A DNA stretch of 10,909 nucleotides from Candidatus Saccharimonadota bacterium (GTDB lineage: Bacteria > Patescibacteriota > Saccharimonadia > Saccharimonadales > Saccharimonadaceae): positions 1 through 10,909 of the forward strand of contig DAIDJW010000018.1 in NCBI GenBank assembly GCA_027451185.1, read 5' to 3'. A program made the translations under genes and the position numbers. Under the pieces are notes generated by a model, which did not search any database, was not told the DNA's origin, and worked only from the letters and a program-made list of their open reading frames with translations. How positions within the stretch are numbered: position 1 is the stretch's first letter; the number at the start of each line of letters is the position of its first letter. Of the stretch, positions 6,784 to 10,909 are shown piece after piece.

Positions 6784-7250
6784 TATAATTTCGCCTGTTT
6801 AAGGGCGTCGCCAAGTGATTGCATAAAAGCCATGCTGGTATCGGTCGCGCCAGATACACCGTCAACCTGCGCCGACTGGGCTTTAATAGCTTGCTGTTTC
6901 AAAATCGGCATGGCGTAATCGTTAATTGCAATGGAGTTAGCGCGATCCTGTGGGTAGTCAAGAAAAGACACATCAGTTAACTGTCCGCCACTAATTGTTG
7001 CCTTGACTTGAACATAGCCATAGAAAGCGTCACTGCTCGCGCCGGTATAGGAGCCGTCCTTGTATTTTGGCGCGCTTGATTGCGACGAGCTGGGTGCCGG
7101 TGGGCTAGTAGTGGTGGTGTTAGTCGAATTTGCAGCGCTAGCCGAACTGGCCACGCGTTGGACGGCTTGATTGCCCTCAGTGCGCTGGTGGATACTATAA
7201 ATTATAAAGGTTATGAGCACAAAAACGGTAACTGCGATTTTTTTCATCAT
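6783..7250 (-). CDS. Membrane-anchored FMN-binding domain protein (covalent flavin carrier)
   Basis: The 155-residue protein starts with a basic MMKK and a hydrophobic anchor (about 5-20), then a Ser/Thr/Ala/Pro-rich flexible linker (about 33-61) and an FMN_bind-type domain (62-155) as in RnfG/NqrC and related extracytoplasmic proteins. The flavinylation motif D-x-x-[ST]-G-A-T is exact: D130-G-V-S133-G-A-T136, with Thr136 the expected FMN attachment site. No Cys follows the hydrophobic segment, so it is an uncleaved anchor or signal peptide, not a lipoprotein. It leads the operon with ApbE and the RnfD-like reductase, and its TAA shares a base with the ApbE ATG. Inferred role: accept electrons at the outer face of the membrane and hand them to an unknown acceptor. 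No good ribosome site is visible upstream of the paired ATGs (7250 or 7247). Confidence 0.92.
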   Translation of the reverse strand: MMKKIAVTVFVLITFIIYSIHQRTEGNQAVQRVASSASAANSTNTTTTSPPAPSSSQSSAPKYKDGSYTGASSDAFYGYVQVKATISGGQLTDVSFLDYPQDRANSIAINDYAMPILKQQAIKAQSAQVDGVSGATDTSMAFMQSLGDALKQAKL

Positions 7251-7341
7251 GCTTTAATCTAAACATACATATCTTATTTTTAGCTGAGAATGTATCTAAC
7301 TTTGACATATAGTGTAGGTCGTCATATAATGGGTATAGTTC
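7251..7341. other. Divergent intergenic region between redox operon and PadR gene
   Basis: A 91-base AT-rich spacer separates two divergent transcripts. The plus-strand promoter is excellent (listed separately). For the minus-strand redox operon the best I can find is TTCTCA-N17-TATGTT, a weak pair, so that operon may need activation. ATGT at 7290-7293 and ACAT at 7305-7308 form an inverted pair flanking 11 bases. PadR proteins are known to bind ATGT/ACAT dyads, usually with 8 bases between, so PadR control of both sides is possible but unproven. Confidence 0.4.
7302..7330 (+). promoter_or_regulatory. Consensus sigma70-type promoter TTGACA-N17-TATAAT
   Basis: TTGACA (7302-7307) and TATAAT (7325-7330) are both perfect and exactly 17 bases apart. 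The expected start is an A at about 7337, only five bases before the PadR ATG at 7342, so the transcript would be almost leaderless. GACATATA (7304-7311) and GTCATATA (7321-7328) form an imperfect direct repeat across the two boxes, a possible operator for autorepression. Confidence 0.85.
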
Positions 7342-7674
7342 ATGAAACGACATTACAATCAACTACCTCAAGTTGCCTTCAGTATCCTACTGGCACTTAG
7401 TCTTAAGCCGCGCCACGGTTACGAGATTATTAAGCAAGTAGAAGACGATTCGCGCGGCAAAGTTAGCCTTAGTAGCGGGGCATTATACACCAGCATTAAA
7501 CAGCTTCACGACAACAAGTTTATCGAAGAATTAAGCTTAACTAATGACCCTAGGCGGCGCTACTACCGTTTAACTGACGGCGGTCGAGCAGCCTTGAACC
7601 AAGAGCTGGAATATTATCGTAACAGCCTTGAGCTGGCCGGACAACGGCAAATCTTTCCCGGACAACATGCCTAA
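7342..7674 (+). CDS. PadR-family transcriptional regulator
   Basis: At 110 residues it matches the short PadR class. The winged-helix core is clear: 'FSILLALSLKPRHGYEIIKQVE' (helix with the conserved H-G-Y-E-I), 'SLSSGALYTSIKQLHDNKFIEE' (recognition helix with A-L-Y-x-x-I-x-x-L), the wing 'RRRYYRLTDGGRAAL', then a short C-terminal dimerisation helix. PadR proteins are usually repressors that respond to small molecules or envelope stress and often sit beside the membrane protein or transporter they control. Here the next gene overlaps by eight bases and encodes a membrane protein. There is no Shine-Dalgarno sequence, and the consensus promoter starts about five bases before the ATG. Confidence 0.92.
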   Translation: MKRHYNQLPQVAFSILLALSLKPRHGYEIIKQVEDDSRGKVSLSSGALYTSIKQLHDNKFIEELSLTNDPRRRYYRLTDGGRAALNQELEYYRNSLELAGQRQIFPGQHA

Positions 7675-8308
7675 GCGTACTTCTTTTTATCAGCTTATGC
7701 TGTCGTTTTATCCGGAACACTACCGCGAGCAATACGGCATGCAAGCCGCACAAACACTAGATGATATGCTAGCCGATACATCTAGCCGCGGCAAACGAGC
7801 GCTAATTTGGGCCCGCGAATTACTGGTTTTACCCGGTAATGCCGCCGAACAGCACTTAATCGAGCTGTCGCGTCGTGGGCACCTGCGACCACGTACCTTA
7901 GTTGATATGATCGCGCTAGCACTTTTACTGCCTTTCGTATTGGCGATTGTGATTGATGAATTTTCAGAATATTTCTCAAGTAGCCACCTTTACGGCTCCT
8001 GGCTATGGTCACTGCCGGTTTTGCTAATATGGGCGCTTGTCTTACCGCTATTCAGCCTAGCAATTAGTTCTATTGCCTTGATATTGTCGCTTCTTCGGTC
8101 GCGACAGCGTCAGGTTAAATCACCGCATCATCTGCAAATACCATGGCAAACGATCGTCGTTGGCGTTTTAGCGCTCGGACTGTTGAGCTTGACCGTGTTT
8201 CACGATAGTGTCCAGTGTTGGACCACTAACCCAGGCAACGCCATAGCAAACATCAGCCAAACCAGCCAATGCACTAGCCAGACCATGCTACGGATCGATT
8301 TTCATTAG
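7667..8308 (+). CDS. PadR-linked polytopic membrane protein, function unknown
   Basis: The ATG at 7667 gives 213 residues and an 8-base overlap with the PadR gene; an upstream TTG at 7628 would lie deeper in PadR and is less likely. Residues 1 to about 75 are cytoplasmic, with 'FYQLMLSFYPEHYREQYGMQAAQTLDDML' (7-35). This resembles the short prefix seen before some ABC permeases and in PadR-linked membrane proteins (L-Y-P-x-x-[FWY]-R-x-x-Y-G). Membrane segments follow at about 78-97, 112-143 (probably two helices) and 160-178. The last 35 residues, with C184 and C202, are probably outside the membrane and could form a disulfide. No ATPase or permease core is present. Inferred to be a membrane sensor or effector controlled with the PadR gene. 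A strong hairpin terminator follows. Confidence 0.8.
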   Translation: MPKRTSFYQLMLSFYPEHYREQYGMQAAQTLDDMLADTSSRGKRALIWARELLVLPGNAAEQHLIELSRRGHLRPRTLVDMIALALLLPFVLAIVIDEFSEYFSSSHLYGSWLWSLPVLLIWALVLPLFSLAISSIALILSLLRSRQRQVKSPHHLQIPWQTIVVGVLALGLLSLTVFHDSVQCWTTNPGNAIANISQTSQCTSQTMLRIDFH

Positions 8309-8316
8309 CCAACAGC

Positions 8317-8355
8317 CAATTTAAAACACCGCCAGATTGACGGTGTTTTAAATTG
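8317..8355. terminator. Bidirectional intrinsic terminator
   Basis: A perfect 15 bp inverted repeat (CAATTTAAAACACCG, 8317-8331, with CGGTGTTTTAAATTG, 8341-8355) surrounds a 9-base loop. The CACCG/CGGTG core is flanked by AAAA on one side and TTTT on the other, so it reads as a hairpin plus U-tract on either strand. It sits between the convergent ends of the PadR unit (8308) and the small Trp-rich gene (8365). Confidence 0.9.
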
Positions 8356-8364
8356 CGGTGCTAT

Positions 8365-8571
8365 CTAGAGTTTAATAACCCAAATTAAGATAGCGGCGGC
8401 TAGTGCTGTTAGCACAAAGAACATGCCGAGTCCAACCGGCGAACCCCAGCTAAACCACGAACCCCAGGCCCGCCAGTGGCTCCAGTGGGCTTGCGATAGC
8501 TCGCGCCACTGGGCGTACTGTTCTTTGGCCTTTTGCTCGCGCTGCTTGCTCTTTTCTTCGCGATCAACCAT
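8365..8571 (-). CDS. Small Trp-rich single-pass membrane protein
   Basis: This 68-residue protein belongs to no family I recognise. It has a highly charged N-terminal helix (residues 2-20, Lys/Glu/Arg/Gln-rich), a block with Trp at every third residue (W30, W33, W36, W39, W42, plus W22), then one membrane helix (about 47-66) ending in Lys-Leu. The Trp block would sit at the membrane interface with the charged part probably in the cytoplasm. The start at 8571 is firm: AAAGGAG (8578-8584) is six bases upstream. A TTG at 8589 that would add six residues overlaps that ribosome site and is rejected. The gene stands alone on its strand with a shared bidirectional terminator at its end. Confidence 0.8.
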   Translation of the reverse strand: MVDREEKSKQREQKAKEQYAQWRELSQAHWSHWRAWGSWFSWGSPVGLGMFFVLTALAAAILIWVIKL

Positions 8572-8721
8572 GGTGATCTCCTTTGTCAATTATCGACCAG
8601 TCCAACTCGATATCGATACCGCAAGCCCGTTGACGCTGTGGACTAAACAGCCAGACCGCAAGGCGGATTTACTTGAGATATATTATAACATCAATAGCAC
8701 CAAATTAGCCGAAATAAATTG

Positions 8722-8735
8722 AACAGACCGCTGTT
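8722..8735. promoter_or_regulatory. Palindrome AACAG-N4-CTGTT at the -35 box (candidate operator)
   Basis: AACAG ACCG CTGTT is a perfect dyad whose last base is the first T of the TTGATT -35 hexamer. The CAGACCGC core of its left arm and loop also occurs 72 bases upstream (8652-8659), next to a GCTGT/ACAGC dyad, which hints at a regulator with more than one site. It is not a standard LexA box. Binding protein unknown. Confidence 0.4.
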
Positions 8736-8763
8736 TGATTAAAGATTTAGACGGCGTTATAAT
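8735..8763 (+). promoter_or_regulatory. Promoter TTGATT-N17-TATAAT
   Basis: A perfect -10 (8758-8763) is 17 bases from a 4/6 -35 (TTGATT, 8735-8740). Transcription should begin near 8770, giving about 19 bases of leader that contain AAGGGGGG (8776-8783), five bases before the ATG at 8789. Confidence 0.75.
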
Positions 8764-8788
8764 GAAAATATTCATAAGGGGGGTTAAA

Positions 8789-9931
8789 ATGTGGCGAAAG
8801 ATTATCGGTAGCGCAGTTTTAGTAGTTATTTTAACACTAAGTTTTGTCGGCGTTGCGGGAGCGAGTGACTTTCGCACCGGCCCCTCACCAAGCGTCACCA
8901 CCAACCAGGTAGTCAATCATACGCTTTGGACGGCTGGCCAAACAATCGACGTCGCCGGCCGAGTTAATGGCGACGCTTTCTGCGCCGGACAGGATGTGGT
9001 GATTAGCGGGCAAGTTAACGGCGACGTGATTTGTGCCGCCCAAACAATCACCGTCTCTGGTACTATCAACGGCAATATGCGCATCGCCGGCAGTACTGTC
9101 ACGCTAACCGGTAAAGTGACCGGTAATGTGACCGTTGCGAGCCAGAACTTTACCCAGGTAGCTGGCAGTAGCATTGGCGGCGACGTCAGTCTTGTTAGTA
9201 CCAGCGCCACTTTCAACGGCAAAGCTGGACGCGACCTTTTGCTGGCTTCAAATACGGCATCAATCAACGGTTCAATTGGTCGTAACATACAGGCCGATGT
9301 TAATAATTTGACGCTGGGCGATGGCGCCACTGTGGCTGGCAATTTGAAATACACCAGTCAAAATGACGCATTACTAGCTACCGGCGCAAAGATTGATGGT
9401 ACTATCACCAAAACCTTACCGCCGTCCAGCGAAACCAACACGGCAGCTGCTATGTTTTGGGGCAGATTAGCCTTCGGTTTCTATAGCTTGCTGGCGCTGC
9501 TACTAATCGGCTTGGTGTTGGTCTTAATTGCACCGCGCGCCTTCAATACTGTTACATCTGTCAAACTAAATCGTATCTGGAAACCGCTGCTAGTCGGCTT
9601 GCTGGCGATGATCGTTGTACCAATTCTATCAATCGTTACTATGACAACCGTCATTGGTCTGCCGCTAGGCTTGTTGATGCTAGTGATCTGGGTTGTGATT
9701 GGCTGCTTGTCGTTAATCGTGGCTGCCTATTGGTTCGGCCGGGTAATCTGGCAAGGGCAGCGTAATGCAATAACTATTATGGTAATTGGCATTTTGGCCC
9801 TGACCGTCCTAATGGCCATTCCGATTTTAGGGGCCATTGTTTGGTTCCTAGCCAGTCTATTAGGTAGCGGCTTAATTCTAATGAACCTTCAGAAGCGATT
9901 GCCAAAAGCCAACTACACCGTAGCTAAATAA
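8789..9931 (+). CDS. Secreted bactofilin-like beta-helix protein with C-terminal membrane domain
   Basis: The ATG at 8789 follows AAGGGGGG at five-base spacing and begins a clear signal peptide (MWRKII, hydrophobic core 8-22, A-G-A at 23-25). An in-frame start at 8735 coincides with the -35 box and is rejected. Residues about 47-208 are repeats of roughly 17 residues with 'SGxVNGDVxxAxQxITV' character, typical of the bactofilin/polymer-forming right-handed beta-helix. C65 and C82 occupy the same position in successive rungs. Residues about 226-366 form four or five membrane helices, and the protein ends basic (K-R-L-P-K). Total 380 aa. Bactofilins are usually cytoplasmic scaffolds without signal peptides; this one should place its helix outside, anchored by its C-terminus. 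Probable role: envelope scaffold or surface structure. Function beyond that is unknown. Confidence 0.85.
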   Translation: MWRKIIGSAVLVVILTLSFVGVAGASDFRTGPSPSVTTNQVVNHTLWTAGQTIDVAGRVNGDAFCAGQDVVISGQVNGDVICAAQTITVSGTINGNMRIAGSTVTLTGKVTGNVTVASQNFTQVAGSSIGGDVSLVSTSATFNGKAGRDLLLASNTASINGSIGRNIQADVNNLTLGDGATVAGNLKYTSQNDALLATGAKIDGTITKTLPPSSETNTAAAMFWGRLAFGFYSLLALLLIGLVLVLIAPRAFNTVTSVKLNRIWKPLLVGLLAMIVVPILSIVTMTTVIGLPLGLLMLVIWVVIGCLSLIVAAYWFGRVIWQGQRNAITIMVIGILALTVLMAIPILGAIVWFLASLLGSGLILMNLQKRLPKANYTVAK

Positions 9932-9950
9932 GCTAACCTTGTCGTATTGG

Positions 9951-10909
9951 TTAAACTGGCGTATTCATTAGTGACGTAATTTGGCTCGCCGACAAAGCGG
10001 CCGCGTAAACACGCACATCGTCAATCAAGGCCTCAGCGCCGGCGCCAATGTCGATGGAGTTGATTGTCATTAAGGTACCGCTGATAGCTAAACTAGCCGC
10101 CTGCACGCCGTTGACGTATAGGATAATGTTTGAGCCGTCATAGGTAGCCGCCAGGTGCACCCAGGTGCCAACTGCTAGGGCCGGGTAGTCTAGCTCGTAC
10201 AAGGTGCCGGATATACGCGCGTCAACCTGCAGCACGCCGTTAGTGCCCCAGTCATTGCGGTTCTGGAAGATTGCAAAATAAGTGTTCGTTGAGCTATCGA
10301 AATAACCGAACAAGACGCGTTTATCGGTGGTGTCCGCCCCGGTTGGATCAACCCAACCCATCAGGGTTATGGCCGGCGAGGGGTTTGGCGTACTGCCAGC
10401 GATATACGCCCCGATGCCACCGCTACCGCCACCGTTAAGAGCGTAGCCGGTGTGACCACCGGCCGACCAAGTGCTTGGGCTACCAAACGTCAAAGTATTG
10501 CCGTTGCCAGAGTTATCAGTAATTGTGGTACCGGTACCGGCGTTAAAATTATATGCGACTACCGGTGAGATGGATAACGGGCAACTACCGGCTGTCGGCA
10601 CGTTGTTAGTGCTAGTGACGTAATAGGTGCTGCTATATGTCGTACCTTGTAGACAGTAGGATGTATTGCCAAGCCCCGGTGAGTAAGTCAGGTTAACATT
10701 GGGGCTGGCCTTTAGATTGGCCGCCGACTGGCTAGCCGGATAAGTGCCGTTGTCAATAATATATGTACCCAGCAGGGTAGCGTTATTAGATAAATCGCTT
10801 TTGAGGACTGTCAGATGGGCGTTCTGAGATACACCGTTATAGGCGACTGTCACTATAGCTGCTAAAATAGCAATCACAACTATAACAATCAGGAGTTCTA
10901 CTAGCGTAA
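9951..10909 (-). CDS. Type IV pilin-like protein with LamG domain (5'-truncated)
   Basis: The frame is open to the right edge, where the first codons read T-L-V-E-L-L-I-V-I-V-V-I-A-I-L-A-A-I, the classical class III/prepilin N-terminus with the conserved Glu; the processing-site codons just precede it, outside the window. A GTG at 10877 lies inside this helix and is not a true start. Counting from that GTG, residues 20-60 form the pilin helix tail ('DLSNNATLLGTYIIDNGTYP'). C75 and C99 may form a disulfide loop. Residues about 105-292 are a LamG/concanavalin A-like jelly roll, with 'VVAYNFNAGTGTTITDNSGN', 'GTWVHLAATYDGSNIILYVN' and the closing 'IDDVRVYAAALSASQI'. LamG folds often bind glycans or proteins, so a pilus-linked adhesin is likely. 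It converges on the bactofilin-like gene with a 19-base gap. Confidence 0.88.
   Translation of the reverse strand, partial: TLVELLIVIVVIAILAAIVTVAYNGVSQNAHLTVLKSDLSNNATLLGTYIIDNGTYPASQSAANLKASPNVNLTYSPGLGNTSYCLQGTTYSSTYYVTSTNNVPTAGSCPLSISPVVAYNFNAGTGTTITDNSGNGNTLTFGSPSTWSAGGHTGYALNGGGSGGIGAYIAGSTPNPSPAITLMGWVDPTGADTTDKRVLFGYFDSSTNTYFAIFQNRNDWGTNGVLQVDARISGTLYELDYPALAVGTWVHLAATYDGSNIILYVNGVQAASLAISGTLMTINSIDIGAGAEALIDDVRVYAAALSASQITSLMNTPV

Larger units (their letters stand above)
8572..8788. other. 217-base divergent intergenic region
   Basis: The longest gene-free stretch. It holds the ribosome site of the Trp-rich gene, overlapping palindromes (TCGATATCGA, 8607-8616; TATCGATA, 8611-8618), GCTGT-N7-ACAGC (8635-8651), a mini-hairpin CCGC-AAG-GCGG (8656-8666), two copies of CAGACCGC (8652-8659 and 8724-8731), and the promoter of the bactofilin-like gene. 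No tRNA or recognisable structured RNA was found. Reading frames crossing it have no ribosome site and look accidental. Confidence 0.5.

Noticed and set aside
7628..7666. TTG start 13 codons upstream for the PadR-linked membrane protein
   Set aside because: It lies deep inside the PadR gene; the ATG at 7667 gives a short overlap and a more natural N-terminus.
8636..8650. LexA (SOS) box CTGT...ACAG
   Set aside because: The spacing between half-sites is 7, not the 8 of the classical box, and no SOS gene is adjacent.
8590..8720. Possible tRNA or structured RNA in the intergenic region
   Set aside because: No cloverleaf arms or T-loop-like motif on either strand; only short palindromes.
8423..8722. 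Plus-strand open frame across the Trp-rich gene and intergenic region
   Set aside because: It is antisense to a gene with a firm ribosome site, has no ribosome site of its own and resembles no known protein.
8735..8788. N-terminal extension of the bactofilin-like protein
   Set aside because: It would begin on the -35 box and hide a good signal peptide; the ATG at 8789 has a strong ribosome site.
9934..9953. TAACC-N10-GGTTA as a terminator between the convergent last two genes
   Set aside because: Only five base pairs, a long loop and no T-run; too weak to call.
10875..10877. GTG as the start of the last gene
   Set aside because: Upstream codons encode T-L-V-E-L-L-I-V-I, the classic prepilin N-terminus, so the true start is beyond the right edge.

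Overview
The window looks like a chromosomal segment of a small-genome bacterium with a cell surface rich in type IV pilin-like proteins. My best guess is Candidate Phyla Radiation (Patescibacteria), and within it the Saccharibacteria. The reasons are the pilin-like proteins carrying adhesion-type domains (FN3, LamG, Ser/Thr/Gly-rich stretches), the compact gene packing with 1-13 base overlaps, the mix of Shine-Dalgarno-led and apparently leaderless starts, and a self-contained flavin redox operon. The sequence contains no phylogenetic marker (rRNA or ribosomal protein), so this placement is inference. Every gene with a visible end stops at TAA or TAG and none at TGA.

Layout, left to right. 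Bases 1-2398, + strand: the 3' part of a large pilin-like surface protein (helix, two FN3-type domains, a duplicated two-cysteine module), overlapped by a gene for a membrane-anchored extracytoplasmic protein of unknown function. Bases 2403-2755, +: a promoter containing a perfect inverted repeat drives a GlsB/YeaQ-type small stress membrane protein. Bases 2791-4452, -: a winged-helix plus Nudix fusion protein followed by a DMT/EamA-family transporter, probably one transcript. Bases 4532-7250, -: a tight three-gene operon (1-base TAATG overlaps) for an FMN-binding lipid-facing protein, an ApbE FMN transferase, and an RnfD/NqrB-like membrane protein fused to a ferredoxin-reductase-type flavoprotein. 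Bases 7302-8355, +: a consensus promoter drives an almost leaderless PadR-type regulator overlapping a polytopic membrane protein, ended by a bidirectional hairpin terminator. Bases 8365-8571, -: a tiny Trp-rich membrane protein. Bases 8735-9931, +: a promoter and a secreted bactofilin-like beta-helix fused to a membrane domain. Bases 9951-10909, -: a second pilin-like protein with a LamG domain, its first few codons lying beyond the window.

The most coherent system is the flavin operon. NAD(P)H would be oxidised on the cytoplasmic face by the FNR domain, electrons would cross the membrane through the RnfD-like part, and a covalently bound FMN on the anchored extracytoplasmic protein would accept them, with ApbE attaching that FMN. 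No other Rnf or Nqr subunit is present, so this is a minimal one-polypeptide version of the transmembrane step. The terminal acceptor cannot be read from this window. The PadR pair, the Trp-rich protein, the secreted bactofilin-like protein and the two pilin-like adhesins fit a general picture of envelope construction and envelope sensing.

No rRNA, tRNA, CRISPR array, insertion sequence or phage gene was found. No gene-free stretch exceeds 300 bases; the longest, 8572-8788, holds promoter elements and small repeats.
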